From: Betaproteobacteria bacterium
Lineage (GTDB): Bacteria; Pseudomonadota; Gammaproteobacteria; Burkholderiales; JACQAP01
Length of the DNA stretch: 45,925 nt
Assembly (NCBI GenBank): GCA_025351455.1
Contig: JANXVW010000033.1
Location: forward strand, 1-45,925
Direction: 5' to 3'
How positions within the stretch are numbered: position 1 is the first letter of the stretch; every line of letters starts with the position of its first letter. The notes beneath the pieces were generated by a model. It made no database searches, was not told the DNA's origin, and was given only the letters and a program-made list of their open reading frames with translations. The position numbers and the translations under genes are program-made. Positions 29,559 to 39,022 of the stretch are shown one piece after another.

Positions 29559-31463
29559 ATGTACGATTTCGTATACAAGCACAAACGCTGGCTGCAGATC
29601 GCGCTGCTGGTACTCATCGTTCCGCCGTTTGCCCTGTTCGGCATCGATTTCTATTTTCGCAATACCGATACCGCCGGATCGCTGGCCAAGATCGGTGATG
29701 CGCGCATCTCCGAAGTTGAATATTCCCAGGCGCTGCGCCAGGCCCAGGACAAGATGCGCGAGATGATGAAGGGAAATCCGGATCCGACGCTGCTCAATAG
29801 CCCGCAGCTCAAGGAATCGGTGCTCAATGAACTCATCGAACGCAAGATCACCATTTCGCACGCCGCACGGGCCGGCATGACGATATCGGATGCCGAACTG
29901 CAGAAGATGATCGCCGCGGTCGAAGCGTTCCACGACGACCAGGGCAAATTCTCGCGCGAGCGGTATCGCCAGTTGTTGCAGGGACAGGGATTGACGCCGG
30001 CCACCTTCGAGAACCAGGTGCGCACGAACATCATGCTCGAGCAGGTGCGGGGCGTTTATTCCGGCTCCGCCTTCGTGCCGGATTCCGTCGCGGACCGGTT
30101 GTTGAAAATCCGCGAGCAGGAGCGGGAAGTCAGCCAGGTCCTGTTCAGCCCCGCCGACTACAGCAAGCAGGTGAAAATCTCTGATCCCGACGCCGAAAAA
30201 TACTACGCGGAGCACAAGGGCGACTTTGTCGTGCCGGAGCGGGTCAAGATCGAATTCGTCGTGCTTTCCCTGGAGGCGTATCAGCGCGGAATCGAAGTCA
30301 GTGACGAGGAAATCAAGAAATTCTATCTGGACAACCAGAGCCGTTATCAGACAGCTGAAGAACGCCGTGCCAGCCACATCCTGATTCCCGCCGCCGCATC
30401 GGTTACACCGGAAGAAAAAGCCAAGGCCAAGGCGCTGGCCGAGGATTTGTTCAAGCAGGCAAAAGCGAACCCGAAAAAAATCGGTGAACTAGCAGCGAAA
30501 TTTTCCAAGGATCCCGGGTCCGCGGAGAAAGGCGGCGACCTGGGTTTCTTCGGGCGCGGCTTGATGGTCAAGCCCTTCGATGAGGCTGCCTTCGCGATGA
30601 AGGTCGGCGATGTCGCCGGTCCGGTGGAAACGCAGTACGGTTTCCACATCATCCGCCTCGATGCGATCAAGGCGGTGCAGACCACGCCGCTGGAATCGGT
30701 CAAGGCGCAGATCGTTGAGGAGATTCGCAAGCCAAAAGTGGTCAAGGCGTTCGCGGAAGCGGCCGACAATTTCAACAACCTGGTGTACGAGCAATTCGAC
30801 AGCCTGCAGCCCGCGGTGACCGCGCTCAAGCTGACATTGCAGAAGAGCGACTGGTTGAGCCGCACGGGGGGCAATCCGAATCCGCTGCTCAATAACGACA
30901 AGCTGCTGGCGGCGCTGTTCTCGGATGAGGTGCTCAAGAACAAGCACAATACCTCGGCGATCGAAGTCCAGCCGAACATGCTGCTGGCTGCGCGCGTCGT
31001 CGAGCACAAGCCTTCCGAAGGAATGCCGCTCGACCAGGTGCGCAAGGATATCGTCCAACATCTGGCGGACCAGGCGGCGACCAAGCTGGCCGAGAGCGAA
31101 GGCCGGGCAGCGCTGGAAAAGCTGAAGAAAGGCGAGACCGTGGCGATGTCATGGTCCGCGTCGCAGACGGTCACCCTGCAAAAGCGACAAGGCCTGCACC
31201 CGGAAGCGGCGCAATCCGTATTCGGCGCCGATACGGCCAAGCTGCCCGCGTATGCCGGGGTGCCGGTTTCCCAGGGCCGCTTCGTGATCTATCGCATCAC
31301 CAAGGTTAAAGACATCACCGAAACCACCCCTGAGCAGCGCAAGGCGCTGGCGAAGCAGTTGGCCCAGATGATCGGGCAGGAGCAGTACATCGCCTACCTG
31401 GCCAGCCTGCGCGAGCACGCCGACGTCAAGATAGACAAGAAGAAGCTGGAACAGGGGTCGTAA
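29559..31463 (+). CDS. ppiD: PpiD-like SurA N-terminal/peptidylprolyl isomerase periplasmic chaperone
   Basis: MYDFVYKHKRWLQIALLVLIVPPFALFGIDFYFRNTD membrane anchor; parvulin domain AEERRASHILIPAAA...GDLGFFGRGLMVKPFDEAAFAMKVGDVAGPVETQYGFHIIRLD. Confidence 0.93.
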   Translation: MYDFVYKHKRWLQIALLVLIVPPFALFGIDFYFRNTDTAGSLAKIGDARISEVEYSQALRQAQDKMREMMKGNPDPTLLNSPQLKESVLNELIERKITISHAARAGMTISDAELQKMIAAVEAFHDDQGKFSRERYRQLLQGQGLTPATFENQVRTNIMLEQVRGVYSGSAFVPDSVADRLLKIREQEREVSQVLFSPADYSKQVKISDPDAEKYYAEHKGDFVVPERVKIEFVVLSLEAYQRGIEVSDEEIKKFYLDNQSRYQTAEERRASHILIPAAASVTPEEKAKAKALAEDLFKQAKANPKKIGELAAKFSKDPGSAEKGGDLGFFGRGLMVKPFDEAAFAMKVGDVAGPVETQYGFHIIRLDAIKAVQTTPLESVKAQIVEEIRKPKVVKAFAEAADNFNNLVYEQFDSLQPAVTALKLTLQKSDWLSRTGGNPNPLLNNDKLLAALFSDEVLKNKHNTSAIEVQPNMLLAARVVEHKPSEGMPLDQVRKDIVQHLADQAATKLAESEGRAALEKLKKGETVAMSWSASQTVTLQKRQGLHPEAAQSVFGADTAKLPAYAGVPVSQGRFVIYRITKVKDITETTPEQRKALAKQLAQMIGQEQYIAYLASLREHADVKIDKKKLEQGS

Positions 31464-31617
31464 ATGGCGTGACTGTCGTGACGGGAAACCGGTGACTACG
31501 TGACTCGCGTGACTACCGTGACTATCGGATAGCAGGCTTGAATGAAAAGGGCTCGCTAGTGCGAGCCCTTATGCGTTTGCGGCAGTCACGATAGTCACGG
31601 ATTTTCCGTCACGGCCT
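31463..31617. repeat. Intergenic CGTGACT-type degenerate repeats with inverted arm
   Basis: gtgactgtcgtgacggg...gtgactacgtgactcgcgtgactaccgtgactatcgg then cagtcacgatagtcacgg...ccgtcacgg. Confidence 0.78.
31547..31570. terminator. Bidirectional hairpin between convergent ppiD and fabI
   Basis: AAGGGCTCGC-tagt-GCGAGCCCTT, perfect 10-bp stem. Confidence 0.82.
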
Positions 31618-32403
31618 TCATTCGATCTGGCCGACCGCCGTGGTATTGAAACCGGCATCGACGTAAGTGATTTCTCCGGTGATGCCGCTGGCAAGATCGC
31701 TGCACAGGAACGCCGCTGTGTTGCCGACTTCATCGATGGTCACGTTGCGACGCAGCGGCGATTGCTTTTCCGAGAATGCGAGCAGCTTGCCGAAGCTCCC
31801 GATACCCGCGGCCGCCAGCGTCTTGATCGGACCCGCGGAGATGGCGTTCACACGAATGCCCCTTGGTCCGAGGCTCTGGGCCATGTAACGCACGTTGGCT
31901 TCGAGGCTGGCCTTGGCGAGCCCCATCACGTTATAGCTGGGAAAAGAACGTTCTGCGCCAAGATAGGTCAATGTGAGCAGCGCGGCGCTGCGGCCCTGCA
32001 TCATCGGCAGTCCGGCCTTGGCCAGAGCGGCGAAACTGTACGAACTGACATCATGGGCGATGCGGAACGCTTCGCGGGTGACGGAATCCAGGTAATCCCC
32101 GGCGAGCGCTTCGCGCGGGGCAAAGGCGATCGAATGGATGATCCCATCGAGGCCCTTCCACTGGTTGCCGAGTTGGGCGAACAAGGCATCGATTTCGCCG
32201 TCGCTGGCCACATCGCACGGCAGCACCAATTTGCTGTCGAACTCGCCAGCCAGGTCGACCACGCGGTCCTTGATTCGCTCGCCCTGGTAGCTGAACGCAA
32301 GCTGCGCGCCCTCGCGGTGCATTGCCTTGGCGATGCCATAAGCGATGGATCGGCTGCTGAGCAGGCCGGTGATCAGGATATTTTTGTTCTGGAGAAATGC
32401 CAT
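31618..32403 (-). CDS. fabI: enoyl-[acyl-carrier-protein] reductase (NADH)
   Basis: [64 protein letters not shown]. Confidence 0.97.
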   Translation of the reverse strand: MAFLQNKNILITGLLSSRSIAYGIAKAMHREGAQLAFSYQGERIKDRVVDLAGEFDSKLVLPCDVASDGEIDALFAQLGNQWKGLDGIIHSIAFAPREALAGDYLDSVTREAFRIAHDVSSYSFAALAKAGLPMMQGRSAALLTLTYLGAERSFPSYNVMGLAKASLEANVRYMAQSLGPRGIRVNAISAGPIKTLAAAGIGSFGKLLAFSEKQSPLRRNVTIDEVGNTAAFLCSDLASGITGEITYVDAGFNTTAVGQIE

Positions 32404-32509
32404 GGTGGATTCCCTTTGGAGTCTTGCGCATTATAGCGAAACGTCCCGTAACGCCGTTGCCGCACTGCAAGACAATTAACGGTCCGGTAATCCGCTACAC
32501 TTCGATGCA

Positions 32510-34675
32510 ATGAAAGGCATCATAACAATCCTGGCCCTGGTGCTGCCGGCATCGCTCGGCGCGTGCAGCGGACCTTGGAACGATCCCTATCCTGCGCAGG
32601 AGGCTGGCAAGAATATCCTCTACTCGTCGTTTTCCGAGCGGCCCAAGCATCTCGACCCGGTGCAGTCCTACGCCGAAAATGAAGCGGTTTTCACGGCGCA
32701 GATCTACATGCCGCCGCTGCAGTACCACTACCTCAAGCGGCCGTACGAACTGACTACGCTGGCGGCCACCGAAGTGCCGAAGCCGACTTACTACGACGCC
32801 GCCGACCGCAAATTGCCGGAGACCGCAGGGGGCGCCAAGGTTGCGTACAGCGTTTACGAAATCCATATCCAAGCCGGGATCATGTACCAGCCTCATCCGG
32901 CTTTCGCCAAGGACGAGAACGGAAAATACCGCTATCACCAGCTCAAACGCGAAGACCTGAAGGATGTTTACGAATTGCGCGATTTCAAATACACCGGCAC
33001 GCGGGAATTGGTAGCCGACGACTACGCTTTCCAGATCCGCCGCCTCGCCCATCCGAAACTGCATTCCCCGATCTTCGGGCTGATCAGCGAGTACGTCGTC
33101 GGCCTGAAGGACTACGCGGCCAAGTTGCAGGAAGCAACCAAGGCGCCGTCGGCCGACGGCTACCTGGACCTGCTGCAATTTCCCCTCGACGGCGTGCAGG
33201 TCGTCGACGCCCATACCTATCGGATCAAGCTCAAGGGTAAATACCCGCAGTTCGTCTACTGGCTCGCAATGCCTTTCTTCGCGCCGATTCCCTGGGAGGC
33301 CGAGCGTTTCTACTCGCAACCGGGCATGTCCGAGGGAAAGAATCTTTCGCTCGACTGGTATCCGGTTGGCACTGGCGCCTACATGCTTACCGTCAATGAT
33401 CCGAATCGCATCATGGTCATGGAGCGTAATCCCAATTTTGCCGGCGAGCCGTATCCGTCCGAAGGAGAAGACGGCGACAAGGCGGCCGGTCTGCTCGACG
33501 ATGCGGGGAAAATGATGCCGTTCATCGACAAGGCGGTATTTAGCCTGGAAAAGGAAAGCATTCCGTACTGGAACAAATTTCTGCAGGGTTACTACGATGC
33601 CTCCGGCATCACCTCCGACAGCTTTGACCAGACTGTGCAGATCACATCCAGCGGCGACGTCACGCTGGCGGACGAAATGCGCAAGCAGGACATCGTCCTG
33701 CAGACGTCCGTGGCGACTTCGGTGATGTACATGGGATTCAACATGATCGATCCGGTCGTCGGCGGCGATTCGGAGCGCACGCGCAAGCTGCGCCAGGCCA
33801 TTTCCATTGCCGTCGACCAGGAAGAATTCATTTCAATTTTCACCAATGGCCGGGGCATACCGGGGCAGGGCCCGATTCCGCCGGGCATATTCGGCCATCG
33901 CGAAGGATTGGGAGAAATCAATCCCTACGTGTATGACTGGGTCAACAGCAAGCCGGAGCGCAAGCCGATTGCGTTTGCCAAGAAACTGCTGGCCGAGGCG
34001 GGCTACCCGAACGGGATAGACAAGGCAAGCGGCAAACCGCTGGTCATCTACTTCGATACCACGATGAGCGGGGTGGGCGGCAAGTCGCGCATCGACTGGC
34101 TGACCAAGCAGTTCCAGAAGATCGATTTGCAACTGGTGGTGCGCAACACCGACTTCAACCGTTTCCAGGACAAGATTCGCAAAGGTACGGCGCAGCTGTT
34201 TTTCTTCGGCTGGAATGCAGACTACCCGGATCCGGAAAACTTCCTGTTCCTGCTATACGGACCGCAATCGCGCATCAAGAGCGGAGAGAATGCCGCCAAC
34301 TATCAGAACCCGGAATACGACCGCATGTTCGAACGCATGCAGGTCATGGAAAACGGGCCGGAGCGCCAGGCGCTCATCGACCAGATGGTCGAGATCCTGC
34401 GCCGCGATGCGCCCTGGGTGTACATGCTCTATCCGAAGGATTACACGCTGGCGCATGCCTGGGTCTACAACCGCAAGCCCAACAAGATGGCCAACAACGG
34501 GCTTAAGTACCAGCGCATCGATCCGCAGTTGCGCCAGAAGAAGCGTGCCGAGTGGAATCATCCTGTGGTCTGGCCGATCATTGTCCTGCTGGCCGTGCTG
34601 GCGCTCGTCCTGACCCCCGCCGTGCAATCCTACCGCAGGCGCGAGCGCGCCGGCGGCAAGCTGCTGCCGGCATGA
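32510..34675 (+). CDS. extracellular solute-binding protein family 5 (peptide ABC transporter), lipoprotein with C-terminal TM segment
   Basis: LPASLGACSGPW lipobox; SBP_bac_5-like body (YPVGTGAYMLTVNDPNRIMVMERNPNF, FFGWNADYPDPENFLFLLYGP); C-terminal VVWPIIVLLAVLALVLTPAVQSYRRRERAGG. Confidence 0.88.
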   Translation: MKGIITILALVLPASLGACSGPWNDPYPAQEAGKNILYSSFSERPKHLDPVQSYAENEAVFTAQIYMPPLQYHYLKRPYELTTLAATEVPKPTYYDAADRKLPETAGGAKVAYSVYEIHIQAGIMYQPHPAFAKDENGKYRYHQLKREDLKDVYELRDFKYTGTRELVADDYAFQIRRLAHPKLHSPIFGLISEYVVGLKDYAAKLQEATKAPSADGYLDLLQFPLDGVQVVDAHTYRIKLKGKYPQFVYWLAMPFFAPIPWEAERFYSQPGMSEGKNLSLDWYPVGTGAYMLTVNDPNRIMVMERNPNFAGEPYPSEGEDGDKAAGLLDDAGKMMPFIDKAVFSLEKESIPYWNKFLQGYYDASGITSDSFDQTVQITSSGDVTLADEMRKQDIVLQTSVATSVMYMGFNMIDPVVGGDSERTRKLRQAISIAVDQEEFISIFTNGRGIPGQGPIPPGIFGHREGLGEINPYVYDWVNSKPERKPIAFAKKLLAEAGYPNGIDKASGKPLVIYFDTTMSGVGGKSRIDWLTKQFQKIDLQLVVRNTDFNRFQDKIRKGTAQLFFFGWNADYPDPENFLFLLYGPQSRIKSGENAANYQNPEYDRMFERMQVMENGPERQALIDQMVEILRRDAPWVYMLYPKDYTLAHAWVYNRKPNKMANNGLKYQRIDPQLRQKKRAEWNHPVVWPIIVLLAVLALVLTPAVQSYRRRERAGGKLLPA

Positions 34676-34685
34676 GACAACGGTC

Positions 34686-35666
34686 ATGATTGCTTTTCTC
34701 GTCCGGCGGATTCTTTATGCGATTCCGATCCTGATCGGCGTCAACGTGCTGACCTTCCTGCTGTTCTTCATCGTCAACTCGCCTGACGACATGGCGCGCA
34801 TGCAACTCGGCCAGAAGCGCGTCAGCGACGAGGCGGTGGTGAAATGGAAGCAGGAGCGGGGTTACGACAAGCCCAGCTTTTTCGACGCGCAAGCCAGCGG
34901 CATCCGCAAGATCACCAACACGATTTTTTTCGAGAAATCGGTGCCTCTGTTCTGGTTCGACTTCGGACGCGCCGAAGCGGACGGGCGCGACATTGCCCAT
35001 GAAATCCGCAGCCGGATGTGGCCGAGTCTGGCGATTGCGCTGCCGGTCTTCATCGTCGGCATGCTGTCCTATATCACCTTCGCCCTGCTGATGGCGTTCT
35101 TCCGCGCCACTTACATTGACATTGCCGGCATCCTGCTATGTATTTTTGCCATGTCGGTGTCGGGCCTGTTCTACATCATCGGCGGGCAATATGTAATCAG
35201 CAAGCTGTGGAATCTGGTACCGATCTCGGGCTACGTAGGAGGATTGAACGCCTGGAAGTTCCTGGTGCTTCCCGTGGTCATCGGCATTGTCGGTGGAGTG
35301 GGGGCCAGCGCGCGCTGGTACCGGACCATTTTTATCGAGGAAATCAATCGCGACTACGTGCGTACCGCGCGGGCGAAAGGACTGTCGGAATGGCGCGTGC
35401 TGTTCCGCCACGTGCTGCATAACGCGATGATTCCCATTCTGACGGGTGCGGTCGTGGCAATTCCCTTGCTGTTTCTCGGCAGTTTGATTACCGAATCATT
35501 CTTTTCGATACCGGGACTGGGCAGCTATACCATCGATGCAATCAGCCAGCAGGATTTCTCCGTGGTGCGGGCCATGGTTTTCCTCGGCTCGGTGCTGTAC
35601 ATAATCGGCCTGATCCTGACCGACATTTCCTACACGGTGGCGGATCCTCGCATAAGGCTGCAATGA
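34686..35666 (+). CDS. ABC transporter permease (DppB/YejB-like)
   Basis: MIAFLVRRILYAIPILIGVNVLTFLLFFIV; EINRDYVRTARAKGLSEWRVLFRHVLHNAMIPILT. Confidence 0.93.
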   Translation: MIAFLVRRILYAIPILIGVNVLTFLLFFIVNSPDDMARMQLGQKRVSDEAVVKWKQERGYDKPSFFDAQASGIRKITNTIFFEKSVPLFWFDFGRAEADGRDIAHEIRSRMWPSLAIALPVFIVGMLSYITFALLMAFFRATYIDIAGILLCIFAMSVSGLFYIIGGQYVISKLWNLVPISGYVGGLNAWKFLVLPVVIGIVGGVGASARWYRTIFIEEINRDYVRTARAKGLSEWRVLFRHVLHNAMIPILTGAVVAIPLLFLGSLITESFFSIPGLGSYTIDAISQQDFSVVRAMVFLGSVLYIIGLILTDISYTVADPRIRLQ

Positions 35667-37132
35667 ATCTTCCGTTCAAACCGGTCATCCTGACTACCGA
35701 CGCACTGATTTTCGTGCTGTTTGCCGTGGTCGCCATCTCGGCCTGGTACATCAGCCGGCATCAGCATTTGCTTGCACCCTGGAAGAAGGTGGCGCGCAGC
35801 CGCAGCGGCATGATCGCCGCCGTGATCCTGTTGGTCTTTGTTACCGTCGGCCTGCTGGACTCGCTGCATTTCCGGCCCGTCCTGCCCGGTGATGCCGCCG
35901 TGGGTAAGGCGAATTACGCGGTCGACGTGATGTCCGTGTTCGATGTGATTGCCGCTCCGCTCAAACGCAAGCAGGAAAAGACCTATTCCGCGCCGCTGTC
36001 CGCTTATCTGTTCGCCAAGGAGACCGTGGAACTGCCGGACGGCAGCGAGGCGCGCGTGTTTCCGCGGCTGACATATGGCGGCGCACATTTGAAGGACCCG
36101 GCGACCGAGCAGACTCCCGACATCGTCAAGCGCATAGTCGCCGGCGTTGCGATCGCGGCGTTGGCGTGGAATATCCTGCTGCTCTGCGTGACATTCTGGC
36201 TGTCTCATCGGCATGGGCACAGCGTGCGGGATACCTGGTCGGCCATCTGGAAAGGACATACGGAAATGCCGTGGCGCGAGATGCTCGTCACCAATGGAGT
36301 GGTGTTTCTCGTGTTCGTGCCGATGATGGTCTTGTCCGCCGGATATCATGTGCTGGGCACGGACAAGGTCGGCCAGGATGTGTTTTACCTGACACTCAAG
36401 AGCATCCGCACCGGTCTGGTCATCGGGACGCTCACGACGCTGGTCATGCTGCCATTCGCACTCCTGCTCGGCATCCTCGCGGGTTATCTGCGCGGCTGGG
36501 TGGACGATATCATCCAGTATCTGTACACCACACTCAATTCGATTCCCGGCGTGCTGTTGATTGCCGCCTCCGTGCTGATCTTGCAAGGTGTCATCGACCG
36601 CCATCAGGACTGGTTCCAGACGGCAAGCGAACGGGCGGATGCGCGATTGTTCCTGTTGTGCATGATCCTCGGCGTGACCAGCTGGACCGGCTTGTGCCGC
36701 CTGCTGCGCGGCGAGTCGCTCAAGCTGCGCGAACTGGATTACATCCAGGCGGCGCGGGCATTCGGGGTGTCCGATTACAGGATCATCACTCGTCACATCC
36801 TGCCGAACGTGATGCACATCGTGCTGATCGCCATCGTTATGGATTTCAGCGGCCTGATCCTGGCGGAGGCGGTGCTGTCCTACGTCGGCGTCGGCGTGGA
36901 TCCGACCATGAACAGTTTCGGCACCATGATCAATTCGGCGCGCATGGAGATGGCGCGCGATCCCATGGTGTGGTGGTCGCTTGCGTCGGCCTTTGCCTTC
37001 ATGCTGCTGCTGGTCCTCTCGGCGAACCTTTTCGCCGATGCCGTGCGTGATGCTTTTGATCCGCGCATCCGCGGCCGCCTGGCTTCGCCGGGGTTCCTTT
37101 CCAAATACCTGCCGGCGACGCCCGGTCGCTGA
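35663..37132 (+). CDS. ABC transporter permease (DppC/YejE-like) with enlarged N-terminal region
   Basis: LRELDYIQAARAFGVSDYRIITRHILPNVMHIVLIAIVMDFSGLILAEAVLSYVGVGVDPTMNSFGTMI EAA-loop permease; 489 aa. Confidence 0.92.
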   Translation: MNLPFKPVILTTDALIFVLFAVVAISAWYISRHQHLLAPWKKVARSRSGMIAAVILLVFVTVGLLDSLHFRPVLPGDAAVGKANYAVDVMSVFDVIAAPLKRKQEKTYSAPLSAYLFAKETVELPDGSEARVFPRLTYGGAHLKDPATEQTPDIVKRIVAGVAIAALAWNILLLCVTFWLSHRHGHSVRDTWSAIWKGHTEMPWREMLVTNGVVFLVFVPMMVLSAGYHVLGTDKVGQDVFYLTLKSIRTGLVIGTLTTLVMLPFALLLGILAGYLRGWVDDIIQYLYTTLNSIPGVLLIAASVLILQGVIDRHQDWFQTASERADARLFLLCMILGVTSWTGLCRLLRGESLKLRELDYIQAARAFGVSDYRIITRHILPNVMHIVLIAIVMDFSGLILAEAVLSYVGVGVDPTMNSFGTMINSARMEMARDPMVWWSLASAFAFMLLLVLSANLFADAVRDAFDPRIRGRLASPGFLSKYLPATPGR

Positions 37133-39006
37133 TGTCCATGACCCCTGCCATCTTGCAAGTCGAGAATCTGCGCACGTGGCTGTCGGGCAGCGAGGGCATC
37201 GTGCATGCGGTGGACGGCGTGTCGTTCTCGGTCGCCCGTGGCGAAACCTTTGCGCTGCTTGGCGAATCCGGTTGCGGCAAATCCATGACGGCGCTGTCGA
37301 TTGCCCGACTCTTGCCGGATGCGGGCCGTATCTCGGCGGGCACGGTGCGACTGGACGGCCAGGACCTTCTGCAGCTTCCGGAAGCGGCAATGCGCGACGT
37401 GCGCGGCAGCCGCATCGGCATGATCTTCCAGGAGCCAGGCACCAGCCTGAATCCGGTGATGACCGTCGGAGCGCAGATCGGTGAAGTATTGCTGCAGCAC
37501 ACGGCGCTGCGCGGCAGCGCGGCCGATGCCCGGGTGCTGGAACTGCTCGACGCAGTGGGATTGCCCGATCCGAAAAGCCGAATACTCGAATACCCGTTCC
37601 AGCTCTCCGGCGGCATGAAGCAACGCGTCATGATCGCGATAGCGCTGGCATGCGAACCCCGCTTGCTGATCGCGGACGAGCCGACTACTGCGCTCGACGT
37701 GACGATCCAGGCCCAGGTACTCGACCTGCTGCGCAACCTGCAGAAAAAGATGGGCATGTCGATCCTGCTGATCACCCACGACCTGGGCGTGGTCTCGGAA
37801 ATGGCGCATCACGTCGCCGTCATGTATGCGGGCGAGATCGTAGAAACCGCAAGGCACGATGAATTCTTCCGCAATCCGGCGCACCCGTACTCGCGAAAGT
37901 TGTTTGCATCTTTACCCGACCGGCAGACCAGGGACCGCTCGCTGGCGGTGATTCGCGGCCGCGTTCCTTCCCTGGCCAGCGAATTCCGTGGATGCCGCTT
38001 CGCGGATCGTTGCGATTTCGCATGGGATCTTTGCAAAAACACGAGCCCGGACTGGAGTGCCGTGGAAAGCGGCCACGGCGTGCGCTGCCACCTGTTCAGC
38101 GAAAAAAAGGAAGTTCCGGATGCAGCGACGACCGCGTTCGCTTCCGGGGCGGGATTGTCCGCGGCCTGCGGGCCGATGCATCCGGAGACCGGCATGCCGT
38201 TGCTGGCGGTTGACGACCTCAAGGTTTACTTCCCCATACGCAAGGGCATCTTCAAGCATGTTGTCGGCCATGTGAAGGCCGTCGACGGAGTGTCGCTCTC
38301 CCTGCGGGCGGGGCGGACGCTGGCACTGGTTGGCGAATCGGGGTCCGGCAAGACCACGGTCGGCAAGGGAATCGTGCAACTGCTGCCGCTCGCCGGTGGC
38401 AGTGTGAGTCTCGGCGGCGTGGATCTCGCAACGTTGTCCGGAAGCGACTTGCGCGGACGGCGCCGTGATTTCCAGATCATTTTCCAGGACCCGTACAGCT
38501 CGCTTAATCCGCGCATGCGCGTGCTCGACATCATCGAGGAGGGCATGATCGCCCTCGGCGTGGGCGGCGACAGACGTGCTCGCGCGACAAGGGTCGAAGA
38601 AATAATGGTGCAGGTCGGCCTGGGCGCGGAGATGAAATACCGCTATCCGCATGAATTTTCCGGCGGCCAGCGTCAGCGCATTGCGATCGCGCGTGCGCTC
38701 GCAGTCGAGCCCAAATTGATCGTCTGCGATGAACCGACCAGCGCGCTCGACGTGTCTGTGCAGGCGCAGATACTGAACCTGTTGCGCGATCTGCAGAGCC
38801 GGCTTTGCATCGCCTACCTCTTCATCACGCATAACATGTCGGTCGTCGAATATCTGGCGGACGAAGTGGCCGTCATGTATCTCGGAAAAATCGTCGAGCA
38901 GGGCAGCGCCGACGAGGTTCTGCACAACCCGCAGCATGCCTATACGAAGGCGTTGCTGTCAGCCGTACCGAGAGTGGAAAAGGAAGCGCCGATCGCTTCC
39001 ATATGA
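37132..39006 (+). CDS. duplicated ABC transporter ATP-binding protein (YejF/DppD-DppF fusion-like)
   Basis: Two ATPase cassettes: LLGESGCGKSMTALSIARLL...LSGGMKQRVMIAIALACEPRLLIADEPTTALDV and LVGESGSGKTTVGKGI...FSGGQRQRIAIARALAVEPKLIVCDEPTSALDV. Confidence 0.95.
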   Translation: MSMTPAILQVENLRTWLSGSEGIVHAVDGVSFSVARGETFALLGESGCGKSMTALSIARLLPDAGRISAGTVRLDGQDLLQLPEAAMRDVRGSRIGMIFQEPGTSLNPVMTVGAQIGEVLLQHTALRGSAADARVLELLDAVGLPDPKSRILEYPFQLSGGMKQRVMIAIALACEPRLLIADEPTTALDVTIQAQVLDLLRNLQKKMGMSILLITHDLGVVSEMAHHVAVMYAGEIVETARHDEFFRNPAHPYSRKLFASLPDRQTRDRSLAVIRGRVPSLASEFRGCRFADRCDFAWDLCKNTSPDWSAVESGHGVRCHLFSEKKEVPDAATTAFASGAGLSAACGPMHPETGMPLLAVDDLKVYFPIRKGIFKHVVGHVKAVDGVSLSLRAGRTLALVGESGSGKTTVGKGIVQLLPLAGGSVSLGGVDLATLSGSDLRGRRRDFQIIFQDPYSSLNPRMRVLDIIEEGMIALGVGGDRRARATRVEEIMVQVGLGAEMKYRYPHEFSGGQRQRIAIARALAVEPKLIVCDEPTSALDVSVQAQILNLLRDLQSRLCIAYLFITHNMSVVEYLADEVAVMYLGKIVEQGSADEVLHNPQHAYTKALLSAVPRVEKEAPIASI

Positions 39007-39022
39007 GGTTGATGCAGTTGGG

